Source: Burkholderia sp. E7m39
Lineage (GTDB): Bacteria; Pseudomonadota; Gammaproteobacteria; Burkholderiales; Burkholderiaceae
DNA length: 34,964 nt
Reading direction: 5' to 3'
Assembly (NCBI GenBank): GCA_001319865.1
Contig: BBSL01000048.1
Coordinates: 1-34,964 of the forward strand
Positions 27,987 through 34,964 of the stretch are shown here, one piece after another; the first letter of the stretch is position 1; the number at the start of each line of letters is the position of its first letter. Made by a program: the position numbers and the translations under genes. Under the pieces are notes generated by a model. It worked only from the letters and a program-made list of their open reading frames with translations. It had not been told where the DNA came from and searched no databases.

Positions 27987-30380
27987 CTAGTGGCTTCTGA
28001 ACAGGTTCATGATGTTCTCTTTCTCCTGCGCGCCGACTTGCGCGGGCGCCGCGCTCGCCGCATCGCTTGCTTCAGCCGGCGGCCACGTCACGCCGACCGC
28101 ATTGACGAAGCCGTTGCCCGGCGTGAAATCGTCGAAGTACAACTCGTCGCTGATCGACAAGACGTCTTCCGGCATCGGCATCTTGTACTCGGGCGCGCCT
28201 TTTAGCGCGCGTCCCATGTATTCGATCCACACGGGCAGCGCGAGCCCGCCGCCCGTTTCCTTGTCGCCGAGGCTGCGCGGGTTGTCGTAACCCATCCACG
28301 CGATTGCGCACAGCGTGTGCTGATAGCCGGCGAACCACGCGTCGCGCGAGTCGTTGGTGGTGCCCGTCTTGCCCGCCAGGTCGGTGCGCTTGAGCGAGTT
28401 CGACTTGGCGCCCGTGCCGCGCTGCGCGACGCTCGTCAGCAGGCTGTTCATCACGTACGCGTTGCGCGGTGCGATGGCGTGCGGCGCGTTGCCGCCAGCG
28501 ACGAGCGGTTCGGCGCGCGAGACGACCATGCCGCGCTGATCGGTGACTTCGGCGATCAGATACGGATTCACACGATAGCCGCCGTTCGCGAACACGGAAT
28601 ATCCCGCCGCCATCTGCAGCGGCGTGACGAGGCCGGCGCCAAGCGCCATCGGCAAGTAAGCGGGATGGCGGTCGGCGTCGAAGCCGAAGCGCGTGATGTA
28701 CTGCTGCGCGTACTTCGTGCCGATGTGATTGAGGATGCGGATCGACACGAGGTTCTTCGACTTCTGCAGCGCGGTGCGCATCGTCATCGGACCGTCGAAG
28801 CCGCCGCCATAGTTTTTCGGCTCCCACGCCTGGCCGCCCGTTTCCGCCGCGCTGAAGAAGAGCGGCGCGTCGTTGATGACGGTTGCGGGGCCAAGACCCT
28901 TTTCGAGCGACGCCGAGTAGATGAACGGCTTGAAGCTCGAACCCGGCTGACGCCAGGCCTGTGTCACGTGATTGAACTTGTTCTTGTTGAAGTCGAAGCC
29001 GCCGACGAGCGCCCGAATCGCTCCGTCCTGCGGCACGACGGAAACGAACGCGCCTTCGATCTGCGGCAGTTGCGTGATCGACCAGTTGCCTTCGTCGCCC
29101 TTCACGATGCGGACGACGGCGCCCGGCCGCACGCGCTGGTTCGGCTGGGCGCGCGCGCTCAGCGCAAACGACGCGTAGCGCAGCCCATCGCCCTGAATGG
29201 TCACGACGTTGCCGTCGATAAGCGTTGCCTGCACCTGCTTCGGACTCGCCGACGTCACCACGGCCGCGATGATCTCGCCGTTGTCGGGATGTTCGAGCAA
29301 CGCGTCGTCGATGGCCTGTTCGCGGTCGTCGGCACTGGCAGGCAAGTCGATGAAGGCTTCCGGCCCGCGATACCCATGACGCCGCTCGTAGTCCATCAAG
29401 CCCTTGCGCAGCGCGCGATAGGCGGCGTCCTGATCGGCGGAATCAATGGTCGTGACGACGTTCAGGCCGCGCGTATAGGCTTCTTCGCGATATTGCGCGT
29501 ACATCATCTGGCGCACCATTTCCGCGACGTATTCCGCGTGCACGCTGAACTCCTTGCCCGCGCCCTTGACGACCAGCGGCTGCCGGCTTGCCGATTCGTA
29601 CTGATCCTGCGAGATGTAGCCGAGTTCCAGCATGCGCTGAAGAATGTACTCCTGACGTACCTTCGCGCGCTTCGGATTCACCACGGGGTTGTACGCCGAC
29701 GGCGCCTTGGGCAGGCCCGCCAGCATCGCGCATTCGGCTAGCGACAGGTCCTTCAGATCTTTGCCGAAGTACACCCGCGCGGCGCTCGCGAAACCGTACG
29801 CACGCTGGCCGAGATAGATCTGATTCATGTACACCTCGAGAATCTGATCTTTGCTCAGCTTCGACTCGATCTTGTACGCGAGCAGCATCTCGTAGATCTT
29901 GCGCGTGTAGGTCTTTTCGCTGGAAAGGAAGAAGTTGCGCGCGACCTGCATCGTGATCGTGCTTGCGCCCTGCGTGGCATGGCCGTTCGTCAGCGCGACC
30001 ACGCCGGCCCGGACGATGCCCGTCAGGTCGACACCGCCATGATCGTAGAAGCGCGCGTCTTCGATCGCGAGCACGGCTTTTTTCAGGTTGTCGGGCACGT
30101 CGCGCATGTGCACGATGTCGCGCCGCTCCTCGCCGAATTCGCCGATCAGCACGTGATCGGCGGTGTAGATGCGCAGCGGCACCTTCGGACGGTAGTCGGT
30201 GAGGGCGTCGAGCGAAGGCAGGTTCGGCGTCGCGACGACCAGCGCGTAACCCAGCACGAGCACCGCGCAGACGATGCCGGCAACGATCAGCCCGAAAAAT
30301 CCCAGGATGATCGTGAGCCACAGGGGACGCTTGCGCTTCTGCGGTGCTGGAGGCGGAGACGTAGGAGTCGTGGATTGCAT
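27987..30380 (-). CDS. mrcA: Penicillin-binding protein 1A (bifunctional transglycosylase/transpeptidase)
   Basis: PBP1A polymerises lipid II into glycan strands and cross-links peptides. The product is 797 residues. A short cytoplasmic Pro/Lys-rich start is followed by a membrane anchor (about 20-49). The glycosyltransferase domain has the catalytic Glu107 in IEDARFYDHGG and QGASTITMQVARN. The transpeptidase has Ser481 and Lys484 (GSSFKPF), SKN at 541-543 and KTG at 671-673. An OB-like insert lies between the domains. The start at 30380 has only a weak ribosome binding site. Its neighbours, the pilM-Q genes, diverge from it as the hof genes do from mrcA in E. coli. Confidence 0.96.
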   Translation of the reverse strand: MQSTTPTSPPPAPQKRKRPLWLTIILGFFGLIVAGIVCAVLVLGYALVVATPNLPSLDALTDYRPKVPLRIYTADHVLIGEFGEERRDIVHMRDVPDNLKKAVLAIEDARFYDHGGVDLTGIVRAGVVALTNGHATQGASTITMQVARNFFLSSEKTYTRKIYEMLLAYKIESKLSKDQILEVYMNQIYLGQRAYGFASAARVYFGKDLKDLSLAECAMLAGLPKAPSAYNPVVNPKRAKVRQEYILQRMLELGYISQDQYESASRQPLVVKGAGKEFSVHAEYVAEMVRQMMYAQYREEAYTRGLNVVTTIDSADQDAAYRALRKGLMDYERRHGYRGPEAFIDLPASADDREQAIDDALLEHPDNGEIIAAVVTSASPKQVQATLIDGNVVTIQGDGLRYASFALSARAQPNQRVRPGAVVRIVKGDEGNWSITQLPQIEGAFVSVVPQDGAIRALVGGFDFNKNKFNHVTQAWRQPGSSFKPFIYSASLEKGLGPATVINDAPLFFSAAETGGQAWEPKNYGGGFDGPMTMRTALQKSKNLVSIRILNHIGTKYAQQYITRFGFDADRHPAYLPMALGAGLVTPLQMAAGYSVFANGGYRVNPYLIAEVTDQRGMVVSRAEPLVAGGNAPHAIAPRNAYVMNSLLTSVAQRGTGAKSNSLKRTDLAGKTGTTNDSRDAWFAGYQHTLCAIAWMGYDNPRSLGDKETGGGLALPVWIEYMGRALKGAPEYKMPMPEDVLSISDELYFDDFTPGNGFVNAVGVTWPPAEASDAASAAPAQVGAQEKENIMNLFRSH

Positions 30381-30405
30381 ATGAACACCAGAAAACGGTC
30401 CCGCG

Positions 30406-30434
30406 ATTATAGCCGCCCGACCCGGCAGCTTTCG
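30406..30434 (-). promoter_or_regulatory. Probable mrcA promoter
   Basis: On the - strand a consensus TATAAT occupies 30411-30406, about 26 bases before the mrcA start codon. No good -35 is seen near 30434-30428. The rest of the 254-base mrcA-pilM gap shows an imperfect GAAC...GTTC repeat (about 30469-30482) and no clear pilM promoter. Confidence 0.5.
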
Positions 30435-30634
30435 GCGTGCTTACTGCCGCCGCAACCGCACGACTATGAGAACACTGTAGTTCCTTTGATTGTCGCCCGA
30501 TAGCGCTTAGCCAGCCATTAGCCATTCGGCCGAGTTTCGCTCGCGTTTCGCGCTGCGCAGAATTCCTTTCATGGCTCGCCTCGTTTTGCACGGCGCGAGC
30601 GTCCCGTTTTCGTTGTTCTTCCAAGGGGAAAGGA

Positions 30635-31597
30635 ATGGCATTCAAAAACTCGTTACGAATGGCGCTGCGGCGGCAGGCCGCCGGCATCGATATCGGCGCG
30701 CAGGCGGTGCGCATCGTCGTGCTCAGTCGCAGCGCGCGAAAGGCCGGCCCCGTGCGCATCGAATGTGTCGCGTCGCAGTTGCTCGCGCCCGGCGCGATGG
30801 CGGGCGCGGAGATCGTCGACCGGCAGGCGGTGGCGCGTGCGTTGTCCGAAGCGTTCGGCAACGTGCCCCAGCAATGCATGTCGGCGGCGCTGCGCTGCGC
30901 GATGGCGATACCCGGCTCCGCGGCGTTCACCGCGCATGTGCCCGTTCATCACGCGAATGGCGGCCCGCATCGCGCCGACGCATCCGTCGAGCCGGTGGTG
31001 ATGATGGAGGCGGAGCGGATCACGGGTATCGAACGCCACGCGCTCGCCGTCGACTGGCACGTCGACGATTCGCCGCCGGGCCCCGGTGCCGTGTCGATAG
31101 CCGCGACGGCGCGCGAGCATCTGGAGGCGCGCATCGAATGCGCGGCAATGGCGGGCATCACGCTGACCACGGTGGACGTCGAGCCGCACGCGGCCTTGCG
31201 CGCGCTGCGTCACGCGGCCGCCTTCGAGCTCGAACTCGATGAGCCGTATGCCGCAATCTGGGTCGGCAGCGACGGTGTGTACGGCTGGCGCCTCGAAGGC
31301 GAAACGATCGCGGATGAGATCCGATATCCGGCGCCGGAGTACGCGTGCGTGGCCGATGCGTTTCGCGATCTCGCCGAAAACAATCTGAACGCCTGCGCAC
31401 TGGTGGGCGGCGAAACCGATCTGCTCGACGGCGTGTGCTTTTCGCTCGCTGACATCGGCGACGTGCTCGGTTGCCCGGTGCTGCCGTTTGACTGCTCCAC
31501 ACTGAGCGACGGCAACGTCATTGCGCATTCGGAACTGTTGCACGACCCCGCATCCGCAGTCGCGTTCGGACTCGCGCTGAGAGGTATCGCGCAATGA
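30635..31597 (+). CDS. pilM: PilM-like actin-fold pilus/competence assembly protein
   Basis: PilM is a cytoplasmic actin-like ATPase that holds the N-terminus of PilN under the type IV pilus or DNA-uptake machine. The 320-residue product has the first nucleotide-binding strand-turn AAGIDIGAQAVRIVVLSR at the N-terminus. SAALRCAMAIPGSAAF and a later CALVGGETDLLDGV segment fit the ASKHA fold. The strong purine tract GGGGAAAGGA lies just before the ATG at 30635. It is followed by pilN with a four-base ATGA overlap. It is more diverged than typical pilus PilM, as HofM of enterobacteria is. Confidence 0.85.
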   Translation: MAFKNSLRMALRRQAAGIDIGAQAVRIVVLSRSARKAGPVRIECVASQLLAPGAMAGAEIVDRQAVARALSEAFGNVPQQCMSAALRCAMAIPGSAAFTAHVPVHHANGGPHRADASVEPVVMMEAERITGIERHALAVDWHVDDSPPGPGAVSIAATAREHLEARIECAAMAGITLTTVDVEPHAALRALRHAAAFELELDEPYAAIWVGSDGVYGWRLEGETIADEIRYPAPEYACVADAFRDLAENNLNACALVGGETDLLDGVCFSLADIGDVLGCPVLPFDCSTLSDGNVIAHSELLHDPASAVAFGLALRGIAQ

Positions 31598-32223
31598 CGG
31601 CGGTGCGTGGCGTCGCGCGCGGCTTCAACCTGTTGCCGCATCGGCAACGCGACGCGCGGCGTGCGCGCCGGCGGCGCCAGCTCGAATGGATGGGCGCGGC
31701 GCTGTGCGGCTGCGTCGCCGTGGCAGTGCTCGCGGGCTGGCAGGCATTTGAGCGAACGCGCCTGGACAGGCAGCGAGCCGCGCTCGAACAGCAGCTCGCC
31801 GCGCTGGCGTCGCCTCTCGCAGAACACGCGCGGCTCACGGGCGAAGCCAGCAGCGAGCGCAAGCGCAACGAGCGCGCCGCGGTGCTTGCCGGGCCGCTCG
31901 CGCACCTGCTCGATCTGCTCGATGCATTGAGCCGCGAATCGTCCGACGCGATCGTCGTCAGGCAATTGCGACATCGCGAGCGCGAAACGGAACTGCTCGC
32001 CGCGTCGACGGATCACGCGGCTTCGGCGGCGTGGCTGAACCGGCTTGCCGCGTTGCGAGGCGTGCAGGACGCGGATCTGAGCAATCTGCATCGCGCGGCG
32101 AATGTGGCCGGTTCGTCGTCGGCTATCGACATCACCGCGCATCTGAAGTGGGACGGTCCGCCTGAAAAGCCCAAAGGCGCGCCGTCGGCTCAGTCAAACA
32201 CCAGAACGAGAGGCAAGAAATGA
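31594..32223 (+). CDS. pilN: PilN-like inner membrane assembly protein
   Basis: PilN links PilM to PilO in the inner-membrane platform. The product is 209 residues. The hallmark PilM-binding motif is seen as GFNLLPHRQRD (residues 10-20), matching INLLPWR in pilus PilN. A single membrane helix (about 33-50) and an Arg/Gln/Glu-rich coiled coil (about 53-100) follow, then a small domain. It overlaps pilM and pilO by four bases each, so the set is translated as a coupled operon. Confidence 0.85.
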   Translation: MTAVRGVARGFNLLPHRQRDARRARRRRQLEWMGAALCGCVAVAVLAGWQAFERTRLDRQRAALEQQLAALASPLAEHARLTGEASSERKRNERAAVLAGPLAHLLDLLDALSRESSDAIVVRQLRHRERETELLAASTDHAASAAWLNRLAALRGVQDADLSNLHRAANVAGSSSAIDITAHLKWDGPPEKPKGAPSAQSNTRTRGKK

Positions 32224-33134
32224 ACATGACCATTGCTGGCCGCTTCGGCATGCCGGCCGCCCGCGCGAGCCGCGCACGCGCATTTGCCGAGCGGCTGCGC
32301 GTGCCGCTCGAAGCCTGGAGCGTTCGGCGACGCTGGGTGGTCGCGTCATGCGTGACGATCGCCGTTTTCCTGCTTGGCGCCGACGCGTGGCTTGCCGTCG
32401 ATGCGAGCGGCGTGCAGGCCAGTCGCGACGCGTTGTCGGCGGCACAGCGCCGATTCAGCGAAGCAGAAGCCGCCGTCGCGCGGCTGCCTGCGCTGCGCAA
32501 TGCCGCGCGCGCGCCGCAGATGCCGGCCAAATGGACCTCGGCTGACGACATCCGCGTGATATCGCAGCTAGCGGCGCGCAACGACGTGACGCTCGCGGGC
32601 ATCGAGCCCGGAGCCGTCACGGGAAGCGGGTTCGAAACGATGCGGCCGGTGCATGTGACGGCGCAAGCCGACTTCGACCACATCGTCGATCTTTTCGAGG
32701 CACTCGCGACGCTCCCCGTCCTCGTCGTGCCCGACGAAGTGACGCTCAAGCGTCAGGGCGCAAGCTTGTCGATGAACGCGACGCTGCGTTCGTTCAGCAC
32801 GGTTCATCCGTTGCAGAGCGAAGCGTATGGGCGCTCGCGCGATGACCCAGACGCATTCGATCCCGACGAGGAAGTCGTGTTCTACGATCCGTTCCTGCCG
32901 GCCGCGCTCGCGTCGCCGGCGGAAGATGCGCGCGCGCCGGTGCGGCTCGTAGGGCTTCTGGCCGATCGCCTGCGCGGTCTCGCGCTGGTCGAAGCGGACG
33001 AGCGCATGGCGACGCTCGAACAAGGACAGGCCTGGGGCGGCGAACAGGTCGCGAAGGTCGATGCGAACGCGCTCACGCTGGCGAGGCGCGACGGCAGCAC
33101 GCACGCGCTGACGCTCGCGGAGGGGGATCAATGA
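32220..33134 (+). CDS. pilO: PilO-like protein with a fused C-terminal PilP-like domain
   Basis: The 304-residue product is long for PilO (about 200) and no separate pilP lies before pilQ. Residues 1-215 look like PilO: a membrane helix at about 40-58, a coiled coil at about 65-95, then a ferredoxin-like domain. After an acidic Asp/Glu-rich linker (about 210-232), residues 238-301 (RLVGLLADRLRGLALVEADE, then LEQGQAWGGEQVAKVDANAL) resemble the PilP beta domain that binds PilQ. PilP is normally a separate lipoprotein. The fusion is an inference from sequence pattern and context. Overlaps pilN (ATGA) and pilQ (ATGA). Confidence 0.78.
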   Translation: MNMTIAGRFGMPAARASRARAFAERLRVPLEAWSVRRRWVVASCVTIAVFLLGADAWLAVDASGVQASRDALSAAQRRFSEAEAAVARLPALRNAARAPQMPAKWTSADDIRVISQLAARNDVTLAGIEPGAVTGSGFETMRPVHVTAQADFDHIVDLFEALATLPVLVVPDEVTLKRQGASLSMNATLRSFSTVHPLQSEAYGRSRDDPDAFDPDEEVVFYDPFLPAALASPAEDARAPVRLVGLLADRLRGLALVEADERMATLEQGQAWGGEQVAKVDANALTLARRDGSTHALTLAEGDQ

Positions 33135-34753
33135 AACCGATCGACGCCCTCCGACGGATGCTCGCGGGTGCCGTTTGGGTTGCGCTGTCGGCACACGCAT
33201 CGCTGCCGCCGCTTCCCGCCGACATGCCGTTCGACGACGCGCTTGCGCCCTCCGGCATGCCGCCGCTGCCGCGTGCGATCACGACGGACGTGGCCAATCC
33301 GTTTTCGACGGACGACGAGGCGGCCGCGCCATCGCATGACCGCGACATGGCGCCGGAAGCGTCGCAAGCATCAGCCGCAGCATCCGGTGATGAACCCGAC
33401 ACCACCCGTTCCCCGCACAACGAAGCGCGCAGCGAAGCACGCACGGAGGCCCACGCTGAAGGGCACGCCGAGACGCTCGAAGGGCCGCCCGTTCCGCTCG
33501 CGCCCGCCGCGCGCCTGAGCACGGGCGTGTCGGCCGCGATTCCCGCAGATCGGCCGATCACGCTGCACTTCCAGCGCGCCGAACTGGGTGCCGTGCTCGG
33601 CGCGTTCGCGAAGTTCACCGGCCTGAACATCGTCGCCAGCGAGAAGGCGCGCGGTTCCGTCACGCTCCATCTCGACAACGTGCCCTGGCGCGCGGCATTC
33701 GACATGCTGCTCGACGTCAACGGCCTCGCGATGGAGCAGCGCGGCAACGTGATCTGGGTCGCACCGCTGTCGGAGCTGGCGGCGCGTGAGCGTCAGCGGT
33801 TCGAGACGCACGCGCGCGCGGCCGAACTGGAGCCGCTCGCGAGCCGCACGTTCGAGCTGCACTACGCTCACGCCGACGAGCTGCGCAAGCTGCTGACGGC
33901 TTCGGGCAACCAGCGCGTGCTGTCCAAACGTGGCGCGGCAATGGCCGACGCGCGCACCAATCTGCTGTTCGTCACTGATCTCGACGCGCGGCTCAGGCAG
34001 ATTGCGCAGCTGATCGAGTCGCTCGACCGGCCCACGCGCCAGGTGCTGATCGAAGCGCGCATCGTCGAGGCGGAAAAGGGCTTCTCGCGCAATCTCGGCG
34101 TCAAACTGTCGATGGCGGCGACGAACGAGGACGGCAAGGGAACGGGCGTGGTCGGCGGCAAGGACGGCGCCATCTTCGATTTGTCGGCGCGGCCGATTGC
34201 CGGCTTCGACGCGGCGACGGCCGGGCTCACCCTGTTCGCCGCGCAAGCGACGCGGCTGCTGAACATCGAGTTGAGCGCGCTCGAGACCGAGGGGCGCGGC
34301 AAGATCGTGTCGAGCCCGCGCGTCGTGACGGCCGACCGGATGAAGGCGATTGTCGAGCAGGGCACGGAACTGCCCTATCAGGCGAAGGTCGGGCAAGACG
34401 TGTCGGGCGTGCAGTTTCGCCGCGCGAGCCTCAAACTGGAGGTCGAGCCGCAGATCACGCCCGACGGACGGGTCGTTCTGGACCTCGATGTCGCAAAAGA
34501 CAGCGTCGGCGAGCAGACGGCAGCCGGGCCCGCAATCAACACGAAACACGTGCAGACGCGAGTCGAAGTGGAGGACGGCGGGACGGTCTCGATTGGCGGT
34601 ATCTACGAAGCCGACGACCGCGATGATGTGACGCGCGTGCCGCTCCTGGGCAAAATACCGCTTTTGGGCGCATTTTTTCGACATTGCGCCCGTCGCGACC
34701 TGACCAGCGAACTCGTCGTTTTCATTACGCCGAGAGTTGTGCAGACAAATTGA
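33131..34753 (+). CDS. pilQ: Short PilQ/HofQ-type secretin
   Basis: PilQ is the outer membrane secretin pore for type IV pili or DNA uptake. The 540-residue product has a signal peptide (about 1-24) and a low-complexity stretch (about 60-120) with Ala/Glu/His/Arg repeats. An STN-type domain follows at about 140-205 (LNIVASEKARGSVTLHLDNV), an N1 domain at about 240-305, and the secretin core at about 310-540. The core ends with VPLLGKIPLLGAFFRH, the secretin signature. The AMIN domains of long PilQ proteins (about 700 residues) are absent. The start overlaps pilO by four bases. Confidence 0.92.
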   Translation: MKPIDALRRMLAGAVWVALSAHASLPPLPADMPFDDALAPSGMPPLPRAITTDVANPFSTDDEAAAPSHDRDMAPEASQASAAASGDEPDTTRSPHNEARSEARTEAHAEGHAETLEGPPVPLAPAARLSTGVSAAIPADRPITLHFQRAELGAVLGAFAKFTGLNIVASEKARGSVTLHLDNVPWRAAFDMLLDVNGLAMEQRGNVIWVAPLSELAARERQRFETHARAAELEPLASRTFELHYAHADELRKLLTASGNQRVLSKRGAAMADARTNLLFVTDLDARLRQIAQLIESLDRPTRQVLIEARIVEAEKGFSRNLGVKLSMAATNEDGKGTGVVGGKDGAIFDLSARPIAGFDAATAGLTLFAAQATRLLNIELSALETEGRGKIVSSPRVVTADRMKAIVEQGTELPYQAKVGQDVSGVQFRRASLKLEVEPQITPDGRVVLDLDVAKDSVGEQTAAGPAINTKHVQTRVEVEDGGTVSIGGIYEADDRDDVTRVPLLGKIPLLGAFFRHCARRDLTSELVVFITPRVVQTN

Positions 34754-34762
34754 CGGGTCGGC

Positions 34763-34846
34763 GGCAAAGCGCTGCGGGCCCGGGCCGCGAGCCCGGCACC
34801 GCGCGAGCGCGCCGGCCGGCAGGCTCGACAAGGCAGGCGCTTTGCC
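34763..34846 (+). repeat. Long-range inverted repeat between pilQ and aroK
   Basis: GGCAAAGCGC (34763-34772) and GCGCTTTGCC (34837-34846) are a perfect 10-bp pair enclosing 64 GC-rich bases that can fold into inner stems. No T run follows. It fills the 137-base pilQ-aroK gap, in which no promoter was recognised. Confidence 0.55.
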
Positions 34847-34890
34847 AGTAAGCTGCCGCACGAACTACACCGGATTAGCCAGAGGATAAG

Positions 34891-34964
34891 TTGCAACCGC
34901 GGGACGCACACGCCAATGTTTTTTCGTAGGGCTCATGGGGGCAGGCAAGACCACCGTGGGCCGG
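34891..34964 (+). pseudogene. aroK: Shikimate kinase, N-terminal end, apparently frameshifted (cut by window edge)
   Basis: Shikimate kinase phosphorylates shikimate in aromatic amino acid synthesis. The frame from 34926 reads VGLMGAGKTTVGR, the family's P-loop, but upstream it has no start codon after a TAA at 34887. The frame from TTG 34891, with AGAGGA (34881-34886) before it, reads (M)QPRDAHANVF, the family N-terminus as I recall it, then hits TAG at 34927. The two frames join at a T6 run (34919-34924): one more T would restore the gene. It is labelled pseudogene only for this break; a sequencing error in the homopolymer is the simplest explanation. Confidence 0.8.

Noticed and set aside
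28317..29741. 474-codon + strand open frame opposite mrcA
   Set aside because: Shadow of the PBP1A gene, whose catalytic motifs are all in the - strand frame.

Overview
The window is GC-rich bacterial chromosome of betaproteobacterial, Burkholderiaceae (Burkholderia/Paraburkholderia) type. The basis is the close fit of the ribosomal proteins, SecY, RpoA and the mrcA/pilM-Q/aroK block to what I recall of that family. No database search was possible, so the genus is an inference.

Region 1 (1-15061) is the fused str-S10-spc-alpha ribosomal superoperon, all on the + strand. Order: tuf (3' end), rpsJ, rplC, rplD, rplW, rplB, rpsS, rplV, rpsC, rplP, rpmC, rpsQ, rplN, rplX, rplE, rpsN, rpsH, rplF, rplR, rpsE, rpmD, rplO, secY, infA, rpmJ, rpsM, rpsK, rpsD, rpoA, rplQ. 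Genes are spaced by a few bases or overlap, and a strong terminator follows rplQ. The long gaps hold signals: three sigma70-type promoters (before rplC, rplN and rplQ) each have the -10 hexamer inside a long inverted repeat, and one of these repeats is also a canonical intrinsic terminator.

Region 2 (15062-19420) holds cutA and dsbD (+), converging on hemB and engB (-). In the 236-base gap between hemB and engB the + strand carries what looks like a free-standing small RNA. It has an extended -10 promoter, a hairpin with an anti-Shine-Dalgarno loop, and a perfect hairpin plus T7 terminator.

Region 3 (19421-25882) is a periplasmic redox and cytochrome block: a diheme cytochrome c4-like protein, the ResB and CcsA/CcsB halves of System II cytochrome c biogenesis, and the MsrP/MsrQ methionine sulfoxide repair pair. 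DsbD, upstream, is the likely source of thiol reductant for this compartment.

Region 4 (25883-30380) contains lysA and lptM (-), divergent cyaY (+), and mrcA (-, PBP1A), separated by bidirectional terminators.

Region 5 (30381-34964) is a pilM-pilN-pilO-pilQ cluster between mrcA and aroK, the same place as the hof DNA-uptake genes of enterobacteria. The pilO gene appears to carry a PilP domain at its C-terminus, and pilQ is a reduced secretin. The window ends in the first codons of aroK, which appear frameshifted by one base in a T6 run.
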